This document shows, one piece after another, positions 1 through 7,529 of a stretch of DNA of 34,615 nt. Origin of the DNA: RGIG5612 sp963591145. Its GTDB lineage: Bacteria; Bacillota; Clostridia; Lachnospirales; Lachnospiraceae. The number at the start of each line of letters is the position of its first letter. The first letter of the stretch is position 1. The stretch covers positions 1 to 34,615 of the forward strand of contig CAVARE010000072.1 of NCBI GenBank assembly GCA_963591145.1, given 5' to 3'. A program made the translations under genes and the position numbers. Below the pieces are notes generated by a model that worked only from the letters and a program-made list of their open reading frames with translations, ran no database searches and was not told where the DNA came from.

Positions 1-14
1 ATAGTAAGGATCAG

Positions 15-1610
15 ATGGGCGTGAGTTTAAAACAGGAAATAGAGAAGCGACGTACTTTTGCGATTATATCGCACCCGGATGCAGGTAAGACGACTCTGAC
101 AGAGAAGTTCCTGCTGTATGGCGGGGCGATCAATCTGGCAGGATCAGTTAAGGGCAAGGCAACAGCCCGCCATGCAGTCTCCGACTGGATGGAGATCGAG
201 AAGCAGAGAGGAATCTCCGTCACATCGTCGGTACTTCAGTTTAATTACAACGGATACTGCATCAACATCCTGGACACACCGGGACATCAGGACTTCTCGG
301 AGGACACCTACCGAACACTGATGGCCGCCGACTCCGCAGTCATGGTAATCGACGCCAGCAAGGGCGTCGAGGCACAGACCAGGAAACTCTTCAAGGTCTG
401 CGTCATGCGCCACATCCCGATATTTACATTCATTAATAAGATGGATCGCGAGGCCAATGACACCTTCGACCTCTTAGACGAGATCGAGACGGAGCTGGGC
501 ATCGCCACATATCCCATCAACTGGCCCATCGGCTCGGGCAAGGAATTCAAGGGCGTATACGACAGAAATACACGGAGTGTGCTGACATTTGCCGACACCC
601 AGAGCGGCACGAAGGAAGGCACATCGAAGACCATCTCCATAGATGATCCGGCGCTGGCAAATGAAATCGGCCAGAACAGATATGATACTCTGACCGAGGA
701 ACTGGAGCTTATTGACGGCGCAGGCGCAGAATTCGATCTGGAGCTGGTTACCAAGGGTGAGCTGTCGCCGGTATTTTTCGGATCAGCTCTCACAAACTTC
801 GGCGTCGAGACATTCCTCGACCATTTCCTCCAGATGACATACGCACCTCGTGGCCGCATGTCAGATAAGGGCGAGATCAGCCCGTTCAGCGAGGATTTCT
901 CGGCATTTGTATTCAAGATACAGGCCAATATGAACAAGAATCACAGAGACAGGATTGCATTTGCCCGCATCTGCTCAGGCAAATACACGTCTGGCATGGA
1001 GGTGTTCCATGTGCAGGGCGGCAAATCGCTGAAGCTCACTCAGTCCACGCAAATGGTTGCGGATGAGCGCAAGATGGTGACGGAGGCCTATGCAGGCGAC
1101 ATTATCGGACTCTTCGATCCCGGCATTTATTCCATCGGCGACACGCTGACGACGTCGAAGGAGAAGTATAGATATGAAGGAATCCCGACATTCGCGCCGG
1201 AGCATTTCGCGAGATGCAGGATCGTGGATTCCATGAAGCGTAAGCAGTACGTGAAGGGTGTGACCCAGATCGCGCAGGAAGGCGCGATTCAGATCTTCCA
1301 GGAGTTCAACAGCGGCATGGAAGAGATCATCGTCGGCGTAGTCGGCGTGCTGCAGTTCGACGTGTTGAAGTTCAGAATGCAGAGCGAGTATGGTGTGGAG
1401 ATCAGGCTAGAGCCGCTGCCGTATGAGCACATCAGATGGATTGCCAATAAGGACGAGATTGATGTGAACTCCATCAGCGGTACCAGCGATATGAAGAAGA
1501 TCGTGGACATGAAGGGCAACCCGTTGCTGCTGTGGATCAACAGCTGGAGTATCAAGATGACGCTGGAGCGCACGCCTGGGCTGCAGCTGGAAGAATTCAG
1601 CAGGAACTGA
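15..1610 (+). CDS. prfC: Peptide chain release factor 3
   Basis: This translational GTPase recycles class I release factors (RF1/RF2) from the ribosome after termination; it acts in the cytosol. Visible GTPase motifs are the G1 loop HPDAGKTT (residues 20-27), the switch segment with RGISVTSS (about 65-72), G3 DTPGH (87-91) and G4 NKMD (141-144). The region after about residue 300 carries the domain II and III sequence typical of RF3, for example the RCRIVDSMKRKQYVKGVTQIAQEGAIQ stretch that separates RF3 from EF-G, split here by position (about 399-425). The length of 531 residues fits the family (about 525-530). The start is supported by AAGGA just upstream in the first 10 bases of the window. 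It is a housekeeping gene marking the edge of the polysaccharide locus. A following 108-bp gap holds a GC-rich hairpin repeat. Confidence 0.96.
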   Translation: MGVSLKQEIEKRRTFAIISHPDAGKTTLTEKFLLYGGAINLAGSVKGKATARHAVSDWMEIEKQRGISVTSSVLQFNYNGYCINILDTPGHQDFSEDTYRTLMAADSAVMVIDASKGVEAQTRKLFKVCVMRHIPIFTFINKMDREANDTFDLLDEIETELGIATYPINWPIGSGKEFKGVYDRNTRSVLTFADTQSGTKEGTSKTISIDDPALANEIGQNRYDTLTEELELIDGAGAEFDLELVTKGELSPVFFGSALTNFGVETFLDHFLQMTYAPRGRMSDKGEISPFSEDFSAFVFKIQANMNKNHRDRIAFARICSGKYTSGMEVFHVQGGKSLKLTQSTQMVADERKMVTEAYAGDIIGLFDPGIYSIGDTLTTSKEKYRYEGIPTFAPEHFARCRIVDSMKRKQYVKGVTQIAQEGAIQIFQEFNSGMEEIIVGVVGVLQFDVLKFRMQSEYGVEIRLEPLPYEHIRWIANKDEIDVNSISGTSDMKKIVDMKGNPLLLWINSWSIKMTLERTPGLQLEEFSRN

Positions 1611-1623
1611 TACATTAATGCAG

Positions 1624-1661
1624 CGTCCCAGCGCGCGCAATCGAGGACTATGATGCGCCGC
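1624..1661. repeat. GC-rich hairpin repeat, copy A
   Basis: This intergenic sequence begins CGTCCCAGCGCGC and ends ATGCGCCGC. It can fold as GCGCA - 14 nt - TGCGC. It closely matches the sequence at 4525-4565 and resembles 4427-4457. It lies between prfC and the kinase gene. There is no run of T after the hairpin, so it does not look like a simple intrinsic terminator. Confidence 0.5.
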
Positions 1662-1718
1662 GTAGATATGGATGCAAGTATAGTGAAATTCAAGATAACA
1701 TAATGTGAGGATAACTGT

Positions 1719-2615
1719 ATGAAGGTATTATCATTTGGTTCTCTTAATATAGATTACAACTACAAGCTGGATCACATCGTGGCACCTGGCGAGACGATAT
1801 CGGATCACGGGCTGGTGGTCACAGTGGGCGGCAAGGGCTTGAACCAGTCCGTGGCGCTCAGTAAGGCGGGAGCCGATGTCTGGCATGCCGGCATCATCGG
1901 CACTGACGGCATGATGCTGAAGGAGTGCTTGGAGGATGCGGGCGTTAACACAGAGCTGCTTAAGATAGACCCTGCCAATAAGAGTGGCCATACGATCATT
2001 CAGATCGAAGATGGTACAGCGCAGAACTGCATCATCGTACATGCCGGAACCAATGGCATGGTGGATGAGGAATATATCGACGAGGTGGTGAAGCACTTCG
2101 ATGAGGGCGACTATGTGGTATTTCAGAATGAGATCAGCAACGTGGAGCTGGCGATGAAGAAGTGCAAGGCCCGTGGCATGAAGGTCGTATTCAACCCGTC
2201 GCCGATGACGAGAGAACTGGCGCAGTCAGACATCTATCAGTATGTAGATGAATTATTTATAAATGAGATCGAAGGCAATCAGATGACTGGCAAGACTGAT
2301 CCAGAAGAGATCTGTTATGAGATGAAGAGACTGTGGCCTGAGTGCCGCACGATCCTTACATTGGGCTCTGATGGCTCGATTATACTTAATGAAGATGGAA
2401 CATTCACACGCCAGCCGGCATATCCGTGCCAGGCAGTGGATACAACCGGTGCAGGCGACACGTTCTCTGGATATGTAACAGCACTTAGTGCGGCTGGCAA
2501 GGATATCCGGGAAGCGCTTGATACAGCCAGCAGGGCATCATCGCTGGCAGTTCGGAAGATGGGCGCCGCAGGTGCCATACCGACCATGGCGGAGGTACTG
2601 GCCGCCGAATTCTAA
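1719..2615 (+). CDS. PfkB/ribokinase-family carbohydrate kinase
   Basis: This is a cytosolic ATP-dependent sugar kinase of the ribokinase fold, 298 residues, a normal length for the family. The N-terminal substrate motif is GGKGLNQ (residues 37-43, as in ribokinase GGKGANQ). The C-terminal PfkB signature DTTGAGDTF (241-249) holds the catalytic base Asp247 and the anion hole. NPSPM (159-163) and INEIEGNQMTG (181-191) match the NPAP and NExE positions of ribokinases. This makes ribokinase the best guess, but the exact sugar cannot be read from sequence. It stands between prfC and the polysaccharide genes with its own upstream spacing, and is probably not part of the polymer pathway. Confidence 0.88.
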   Translation: MKVLSFGSLNIDYNYKLDHIVAPGETISDHGLVVTVGGKGLNQSVALSKAGADVWHAGIIGTDGMMLKECLEDAGVNTELLKIDPANKSGHTIIQIEDGTAQNCIIVHAGTNGMVDEEYIDEVVKHFDEGDYVVFQNEISNVELAMKKCKARGMKVVFNPSPMTRELAQSDIYQYVDELFINEIEGNQMTGKTDPEEICYEMKRLWPECRTILTLGSDGSIILNEDGTFTRQPAYPCQAVDTTGAGDTFSGYVTALSAAGKDIREALDTASRASSLAVRKMGAAGAIPTMAEVLAAEF

Positions 2616-2618
2616 AGT

Positions 2619-2770
2619 GGCGCAGCTGCAATAAAACATTAGACAACGTTTAAGGTTTGTCGTATATAATATACAGGCAATATACAGGCGGATGCCGCGA
2701 TTATGGCTGCCTGGCATACGGCGTGAACTTATGCGTGGCGCGCCGCTTATAATGAAATTAGTGCTGCGCC
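2619..2770. repeat. Inverted repeat bracketing the operon leader
   Basis: GGCGCAGC at 2619-2626 is the exact reverse complement of GCTGCGCC at 2763-2770. The two arms bracket the putative promoter and leader of the polysaccharide operon. The space between also holds the 8-bp palindrome GGCGCGCC (around 2737-2744). The arms are far apart, so they may be repeat fragments rather than one stem; function is unknown. Confidence 0.4.
2640..2670 (+). promoter_or_regulatory. Putative sigma-A-type promoter of the polysaccharide operon
   Basis: A perfect TATAAT lies at 2665-2670 and a TAGACA element (one change from TTGACA) at 2640-2645. The spacer is 19 nt, slightly long. It lies in the 189-bp gap upstream of the chain-length protein gene, where a polysaccharide operon promoter is expected. 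A second TATAAT occurs at 2748-2753 without a convincing -35 box. This is a motif-level call only. Confidence 0.4.
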
Positions 2771-2804
2771 CTGCAGCAAATGTGTGACGATAGAAAGGAA
2801 GTCT

Positions 2805-3668
2805 ATGGCAATAGATAATGGGACGTACCGCAATAATAACAGCAGTCAACATTCTGATGACAGCGTGAACATCGAGCAGCTCCTTACACGGGCTGTTAGG
2901 AGCGCTGTAGACGAGGAGAGAAAGGCCGATGCTTCCAGAATGAACAGAATAGGCAGACCGCAGCCCCAGACGATAGATCTGAAGGAGCTGTTCATATATT
3001 TGCTGGAGAAGTTCAAGCTCATCATCATTCTGGCAGTGGTAGGTGCGGTCATCGGCGGGCTGTATGCTCATTTCTACACGACGCCGGTATATTCGGCGAC
3101 GTCGAAGCTGTATGTGCTGTCACGAGATGACGATTCCAAGTCAACCAGCACCAGCGTGTCAGACCTGCAGGTGGGCTCCCAGCTCTCGGTGGACTACACC
3201 GAGGTCTTCAAGACCTGGGAAGTGCATGAAGCCGTGCGCGAGAAGCTGGGCATCGACTACGACGACACGAAGCTTCAATCCAAGCTCACCATATCAATCC
3301 CGAGCAATACGCGAGTTATCTATATAACAGTCAAGGATACGGATCCGCAGATGGCAGCGGATCTGGCAAATGCATATGTCGAAGCGGCTAAGGAATTCAT
3401 CGAAAGCAAGATGGAAACCGCCACGCCGTCCATATTCTCTACTGCGAAGGTACCAGAGCAGCCTGTCAGCTCAGGTCCGCTGCACTATGTGCTGATGGGA
3501 TTTCTGGCAGGATTCTTCCTGGCCATTTGCATAGCAATAGTAATGTTCGTACTGGACGACCGCCCGAAATCACCGGAGGACGTGGCCAAATATTCTGGCG
3601 TTCCTACTCTGGCGGTGGTGCCGCTCATGACTAAGAAGAAATCAGCAAGAAGCGGGAGGTACGAATAA
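2805..3668 (+). CDS. Wzz/CapA-type chain-length determinant and kinase adaptor
   Basis: This membrane protein of the polysaccharide co-polymerase family sets polymer length and activates the partner tyrosine kinase. It has a long hydrophilic N-terminus of about 60 residues, TM1 at about 71-91 (KLIIILAVVGAVIGGLYAHF), an extracytoplasmic domain, a Pro-rich VPEQPVSSGP before TM2, and TM2 at about 228-250. A short cytoplasmic tail (DDRPKSPEDVAKYSGVPTLA) is typical of Gram-positive adaptors that contact the kinase. I chose ATG 2805 because AAAGGAAG lies just before it; a GTG at 2784 in the same frame would add 7 residues but has a poorer ribosome binding site. It overlaps the kinase start by 1 base, so translation is probably coupled. 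Confidence 0.9.
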   Translation: MAIDNGTYRNNNSSQHSDDSVNIEQLLTRAVRSAVDEERKADASRMNRIGRPQPQTIDLKELFIYLLEKFKLIIILAVVGAVIGGLYAHFYTTPVYSATSKLYVLSRDDDSKSTSTSVSDLQVGSQLSVDYTEVFKTWEVHEAVREKLGIDYDDTKLQSKLTISIPSNTRVIYITVKDTDPQMAADLANAYVEAAKEFIESKMETATPSIFSTAKVPEQPVSSGPLHYVLMGFLAGFFLAICIAIVMFVLDDRPKSPEDVAKYSGVPTLAVVPLMTKKKSARSGRYE

Positions 3669-4408
3669 TGAAGCATATAGCAATTAAGAACTTCCCAGAG
3701 CTGGATTACCTGTGTAATGAGTCCATGAACACTCTCTGCACAAATCTGGTATATTGCGGCGATCAGAATAAGGTGGTGCTCATAACCAGCAGATATGCCA
3801 ATGAAGGCAAGAGCTATATAACACTGAACATGATGAGGACATTTGCCAGCCTTAAGAAGAGGGTCGTGCTGGTGGATACAGACCTGCGCCGCTCGTCGAT
3901 ACAGAGAATCGTTGAGTTCGACTATGCCGAGGAGAATGGCAAGGGACTGGCGGATTATCTGGCGGGACTGTGCAGTTCGTCCGATATAATCTACGAGACC
4001 AATATCGAGAATGCCTATATCGTGCCGGTCGGCAGAACTGTGGAGAGCTCACTGCCGCTGCTTACTTCTAATTATATGGAGAGGCTTCTGGTGCAGCTGA
4101 GGGAGAGATTCGACATCGTGCTGGTGGATACATCGCCGGTCGGCATGATCGTGGACGGCCTCGAGGTGGCAAGGCACTGCGACGGCGCCCTCCTAGTAGT
4201 GTCATATAAGCGCGGCAAGAGAAAAGAGATCAAGTCCGTGGTGGAGGCGATCAACAACACAGGCTGCAAGGTGCTGGGGACAGTACTTAATAATGTAAAC
4301 CTGAAGACATTCAGCAGCAGGGCATATTATTACGATTCTGAGAAATACTCGAAGAAGTTCTATAAGAAGTATGAGACGGACGGGAAGAAAAAGTTGTTTA
4401 GGAAATGA
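3668..4408 (+). CDS. CpsD/CapB-like tyrosine-protein kinase
   Basis: This is a BY-kinase, the cytoplasmic tyrosine autokinase that works with the Wzz-like adaptor to control polymerisation and export. The Walker A variant is SRYANEGKS (41-49, Lys48), Walker A' is VVLVDTD (66-72) and Walker B is IVLVDTSP (150-157). The C-terminus has the expected tyrosine cluster: Tyr at 220, 221, 222, 227, 232 and 235. The length of 246 residues fits the Gram-positive split form that lacks membrane segments. No cognate phosphatase (CpsB/YwqE or a low-molecular-weight type) is present in this window, although one would be expected somewhere in the genome. Confidence 0.93.
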   Translation: MKHIAIKNFPELDYLCNESMNTLCTNLVYCGDQNKVVLITSRYANEGKSYITLNMMRTFASLKKRVVLVDTDLRRSSIQRIVEFDYAEENGKGLADYLAGLCSSSDIIYETNIENAYIVPVGRTVESSLPLLTSNYMERLLVQLRERFDIVLVDTSPVGMIVDGLEVARHCDGALLVVSYKRGKRKEIKSVVEAINNTGCKVLGTVLNNVNLKTFSSRAYYYDSEKYSKKFYKKYETDGKKKLFRK

Positions 4409-4426
4409 TAGCCGTATCTGATATGA

Positions 4427-4457
4427 GCGGCGCAGCTGATGACTACGATGCGCGCCG
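4427..4457. repeat. GC-rich hairpin repeat, copy C
   Basis: GGCGCA and TGCGCGCC surround a loop containing GATGACTACGA. Arms and loop resemble those of copies A (1624-1661, loop GAGGACTATGA) and B (4525-4565). Copies C and B flank the long stem-loop at 4472-4522. Confidence 0.4.
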
Positions 4458-4471
4458 TGAACCTCGGCGTA

Positions 4472-4522
4472 GCAACCACTATTCGAAAACGCCTACGCTG
4501 ATAGTTTTCTCATAGTGGTTGC
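4472..4522. promoter_or_regulatory. Long intergenic stem-loop
   Basis: The left arm 4472-4490 and right arm 4504-4522 pair as 11 bp (GCAACCACTAT / ATAGTGGTTGC), a 2-nt internal mismatch, then 6 bp (GAAAAC / GTTTTC), with a 13-nt loop. An outer CGGC (4465-4468) can pair with GCCG (4523-4526). It sits between the tyrosine kinase and aminotransferase genes with no T-run after it. It could be an attenuator, an RNA-processing site or a mobile palindrome; the sequence does not decide. Confidence 0.55.
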
Positions 4523-4524
4523 GC

Positions 4525-4565
4525 CGTCCCAGCGCGCAAGTGAAGGATTATGGTATGCGCCGCAG
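4525..4565. repeat. GC-rich hairpin repeat, copy B
   Basis: It shares CGTCCCAGCGCGC and ATGCGCCGC with copy A at 1624-1661 and can fold as GCGCA - 17 nt - TGCGC. It directly follows the stem-loop at 4472-4522. Part of it (ATTATGGTATG) recurs after GCGCAC at 34431-34447, beyond the last gene of the locus. Confidence 0.5.
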
Positions 4566-4603
4566 CAAAAAAAATAAACAGGCAATAATGAGAGGACATC
4601 ATT

Positions 4604-5887
4604 ATGTTTATAGAGCAGAACAATAAAATAGAACGATTCGCTGACAAGGTATGGCTCAGCAGCCCGACTATGCATGGTCCGGAGATTGAATATGTGCGTG
4701 AGGCATATGAGACGAACTGGATGAGCACGGTGGGTGCGAATATTAATGAGCTGGAGGCGCTGGCTGCGCAGAAGGTCGGCGTCAAGTATGCTGTAGCCCT
4801 ATCGGCAGGAACGGCGGCTCTTCACATGGCCATCAGGCTGGCAGGCATCAGACTATACGGGATGCCGCAGGCAGGACAGGGCACCCTGGCAGGCAGGAAG
4901 GTATTCTGCTCAGATATGACATTCAGCGCGACAGCCAACCCCATTGCATATGAGGATGGCTGTCCTGTGTTTATAGACACCGAGAGAGGTTCATGGAACA
5001 TGGATCCCGAGGCACTGGAGAAGGCATTTGAGATCTATCCGGAGGTCAGGCTGATAGTAGCTGCGCATCTGTACGGCACGCCTGGCAGAGTGGACGAGAT
5101 CAAGGCCATTGCCAAGGCACATAATGCTCTCATAGTGGAGGATGCGGCCGAGTCGCTGGGCTCGACATATAAGGGTCAGCAGACAGGATCATTTGGAGAC
5201 TACGGATGCATATCATTTAATGGCAATAAGATCATCACGGGCTCTGCAGGCGGCATGTTCCTGACCGATAGCCTTGACGATTGCAATAAGGTACGCAAAT
5301 GGTCTACTCAGGCCCGGGAGAATGCGCCATGGTATCAGCATGAAGAGATCGGCTATAACTACCGCATGAGCAATGTGATCGCGGGAGTTATCAGAGGTCA
5401 ATTTCCATTTCTGGATGAGCATATCGCGCAGAAGCGGGCAATATATAACAGATATAAGGAAGGATTCAAGGATCTGCCGGTGTCAATGAATCCGGTGCCT
5501 GCAGACAGCCAGGTCAATCATTGGCTCAGCTGCATGATTATCGATAAGGATGCGATGTGCAGGCAAGTCAGAAGCGAGCGTGAAACCCTGTTCACACCAG
5601 AGCATGGCAAGAGCTGCCCGACAGAGATTCTTAATGCTATCAGCAGCATCAATGCAGAGGGCAGACCGATATGGAAGCCGTTGCATATGCAGCCGATATT
5701 CAGGATGAATCCATTTATCACCAGGAACGGCAATGGCCGCGCCATGACCAATGCGTATATAGCAGGCGAGGCAGTCGATGTGAGCATGGATATATTTGAC
5801 AGAGGCCTGTGTCTGCCGAGCGACAATAAGATGACAGAGTGGCAGCAGGAGAGAATAATTGAAGTTGTGAGAGCATGCTTCGAGTGA
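4604..5887 (+). CDS. epsN: DegT/DnrJ/EryC1 aminotransferase (EpsN/PglE-like)
   Basis: This PLP-dependent nucleotide-sugar aminotransferase most likely converts a UDP-4-keto-6-deoxy-GlcNAc to the 4-amino sugar on the UDP-bacillosamine route. It acts in the cytosol. PLP-binding features are SAGTAALH (67-74), the pyridine-contacting Asp180 in VEDAAESLG, and the internal aldimine Lys209 in FNGNKIITGSAGG. The N-terminal VWLSSPTMHGPEIEYV and a large insert after about 330 fit the EpsN group; 427 residues is long but usual for it. AGAGGA at 4591-4596 supports the start. The final 23 bases of the gene are duplicated downstream of the next two genes (7480-7502), so the inserted cassette separates it from its expected partners at 7530 and 8201. 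The substrate is inferred from context; the 4,6-dehydratase is not in the window. Confidence 0.85.
   Translation: MFIEQNNKIERFADKVWLSSPTMHGPEIEYVREAYETNWMSTVGANINELEALAAQKVGVKYAVALSAGTAALHMAIRLAGIRLYGMPQAGQGTLAGRKVFCSDMTFSATANPIAYEDGCPVFIDTERGSWNMDPEALEKAFEIYPEVRLIVAAHLYGTPGRVDEIKAIAKAHNALIVEDAAESLGSTYKGQQTGSFGDYGCISFNGNKIITGSAGGMFLTDSLDDCNKVRKWSTQARENAPWYQHEEIGYNYRMSNVIAGVIRGQFPFLDEHIAQKRAIYNRYKEGFKDLPVSMNPVPADSQVNHWLSCMIIDKDAMCRQVRSERETLFTPEHGKSCPTEILNAISSINAEGRPIWKPLHMQPIFRMNPFITRNGNGRAMTNAYIAGEAVDVSMDIFDRGLCLPSDNKMTEWQQERIIEVVRACFE
5865..5887 (+). repeat. 23-bp direct repeat, left copy (end of aminotransferase gene)
   Basis: This perfect repeat starts TTGTGAGAGCATG and ends TTCGAGTGA. 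The left copy encodes the last codons and stop of the aminotransferase. The right copy is at 7480-7502. Bases immediately outside both copies differ, so identity is exactly 23 bp. The pair brackets the ATPase/nuclease-like cassette. Confidence 0.9.
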
Positions 5888-5933
5888 GACAATTAGTGCT
5901 TCCTATAGAAGTGTGAGTGCATGAGGTGATTCT

Positions 5934-6950
5934 ATGCCATTAACAAGAATAGAAGTTGATAATTTTACAGTATTTGACGAGATCACGATCCCTCTTAATA
6001 AGGGATTAAACGTGTTAATCGGAGAAAATGGCGTAGGCAAGACTCACATAATGAAGCTGGCCTATGCGGCATGTCAGGCGGTTAAGCATGATGTGTCATT
6101 TTCTCAGAAGACAACGATGTTATTTCGTCCTGATCAATCCAGCATAGGAAGATTAGTAAATCGAAAAAAGAATGGCAATGATGCCTCTGAGGTTCTGGTC
6201 GAATCAGATGCAGCGAAGATAGGCATGTCATTTTCTACCAAAACAAAAAAATGGGAGGCCGAGATTAGGTCGGAGGAAAAGTGGGAGAAGCAGATGGCCG
6301 ACCTAACGAGCGTATTTATCCCTGCGAAGGAGATCCTCTCTAACGCCTGGAACCTGGATGCTGCAGTGAAGATGGGAAATGTTGAATTTGATGATACATA
6401 TTTAGACATCATCGCAGCTGCTAAAATTGACATCTCCAGAGGCGACGAATCCTCTGCAAGAAAAAAATATCTGGATAAATTACAGCGGATTTTAACAGGC
6501 AAAGTCACGGTGCAGGATGATAGATTTTATCTCGGACCAGGTAAGCAGCTGCGGTTGGAGTTTAATCTGGTGTCAGAGGGGCTACGCAAGATCGCACTGT
6601 TATGGCAGCTGATTAAGAACGGCTCTCTTGAGAAAGGTGCGGTACTATTCTGGGATGAGCCAGAGGCTAATATTAATCCTAAGTATATTCCTGTGCTAGC
6701 GGAGATGCTGCTTATGCTGGAAAGAGAAGGAGTGCAGATATTTGTCTCGACCCATGATTATTTTCTGTGCAAATACATTGAAGTAAAACGCAGCAGCGAC
6801 AGCAGTGTTCAGTATGTTTCACTATATAAGAATGAAGATGGCAATGTAAGAGGCGAAACCGCAGATGAATTCGATTTGCTGGAGCATAATGCAATTATGG
6901 AGACATTCCGTGCGCTCTATAGAGAAGAGATCGGGGTGGCATTGAAGTGA
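5934..6950 (+). CDS. OLD/AAA_21-like ATPase of cassette 1
   Basis: This is a predicted cytosolic ABC/SMC-fold ATPase of the AAA_21/OLD-like type. The Walker A motif is GENGVGKT (30-37). There is an IPAKEIL motif at 129-135, a signature-like SEGLRK (214-219), Walker B VLFWDEPE (237-244, Asp241/Glu242) and a switch histidine in STHD (272-275). It lacks the TOPRIM domain of true OLD nucleases; instead a separate small gene follows, overlapping by 4 bases (GTGA). It is a paralogue of the protein at 17488-18552, sharing FRP-D---IGRLV-R, the FWDEPE-N-NPK block, VQIFVSTHDYF, VSLYKNE and a C-terminal HNAIME-F-A-Y motif. GAGGTGAT just upstream supports the start. Nothing in it suggests sugar chemistry. 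A defence, toxin or DNA-processing role is inference; the catalytic ATPase assignment is well supported. Confidence 0.88.
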   Translation: MPLTRIEVDNFTVFDEITIPLNKGLNVLIGENGVGKTHIMKLAYAACQAVKHDVSFSQKTTMLFRPDQSSIGRLVNRKKNGNDASEVLVESDAAKIGMSFSTKTKKWEAEIRSEEKWEKQMADLTSVFIPAKEILSNAWNLDAAVKMGNVEFDDTYLDIIAAAKIDISRGDESSARKKYLDKLQRILTGKVTVQDDRFYLGPGKQLRLEFNLVSEGLRKIALLWQLIKNGSLEKGAVLFWDEPEANINPKYIPVLAEMLLMLEREGVQIFVSTHDYFLCKYIEVKRSSDSSVQYVSLYKNEDGNVRGETADEFDLLEHNAIMETFRALYREEIGVALK

Positions 6951-7471
6951 AGATCATACCAGAATCCGAAATGAACTTTGGACCATATGACGAAGCTGAT
7001 TTATTTTATATAGAACAATCTGCAATTTATAAAGAACTTGGTTCTGGCATAAAAACAGTGGAATTTATCATAAGAAGAGCAGAGAAGAAGGATATAATCT
7101 TCCTGGAGGCTAAGAGAAGCTGTCCAAACCCTGCTAATCGACATGAGTCAGAAGAAAAAGAATGGAAATTCGAAGAGTATTTCTCGTCGATAACTGACAA
7201 GTTTATAGATTCACTTCAAATCTATGCCGCAGCGATGCTGGACAGGTATCAGGATAAAACAGAACTGGGGAGTAATCTGCGCGCAGTGACAAGCCTGAAG
7301 GATGTACAGTTGAAATTCGTCTTGGTAATTAAGGACGCAATTGACATAGAGTGGCTGGCGGGACCACGTGCAGAACTTGAGGAAAGACTGCGTAAGATAA
7401 AGAATATCTGGAATGTGAAATTAGCTGTAATAAACGAGGAAATTGCTAGGGAATACAAGCTGACATACTAG
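6947..7471 (+). CDS. Small PD-(D/E)XK-like partner of cassette 1
   Basis: I do not recognise a named family. This is a 174-residue soluble protein. Around residues 35-58 it reads GIKTVEFII, about 10 residues, then DIIFLEAKRS. This beta-hairpin arrangement with Glu54-x-Lys56 resembles the core of PD-(D/E)XK nucleases, but the upstream acidic position is Glu39 rather than Asp. The paralogous protein at 18542-19144 has the canonical form (VDF then IEIK). A downstream helix with QIYAAAMLDRY and a C-terminal beta strand (KFVLVIKD) also correspond in the two proteins. The start is GTG, overlapping the ATPase stop by 4 bases, with GGGGTGG upstream, so the pair is translationally coupled. A nuclease role is inferred; the motif alone is not proof. 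Confidence 0.7.
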   Translation: MKIIPESEMNFGPYDEADLFYIEQSAIYKELGSGIKTVEFIIRRAEKKDIIFLEAKRSCPNPANRHESEEKEWKFEEYFSSITDKFIDSLQIYAAAMLDRYQDKTELGSNLRAVTSLKDVQLKFVLVIKDAIDIEWLAGPRAELEERLRKIKNIWNVKLAVINEEIAREYKLTY

Positions 7472-7479
7472 ATATGGGC

Positions 7480-7502
7480 TTGTGAGAGCATGCTTCGAGT
7501 GA
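7480..7502 (+). repeat. 23-bp direct repeat, right copy
   Basis: This is identical to 5865-5887. It lies 8 bases after the stop of the cassette 1 partner gene. Removing one copy plus the intervening 1.6 kb would restore the aminotransferase stop with 27 nt to the sugar transferase start at 7530, a normal operon spacing. Confidence 0.9.
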
Positions 7503-7529
7503 AGGTAGATAACAAACGGAAGTTTTATT

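Noticed and set aside
308..937. Long antisense open frames opposite prfC and other genes
   Set aside because: They lie in other frames of well-supported genes, carry no recognisable motifs and have no convincing ribosome binding sites.
1611..1718. An intrinsic terminator after prfC
   Set aside because: The GC-rich hairpin here is imperfect and not followed by a T-run.
6947..7471. Reading cassette 1 as a known PARIS or Gabija system
   Set aside because: The partner is not a TOPRIM/DUF4435 or UvrD-like protein and shows an E-x-K core instead.
5865..7502. An insertion sequence around cassette 1
   Set aside because: No transposase gene or terminal inverted repeats were seen, and a 23-bp target duplication is longer than usual for insertion sequences.
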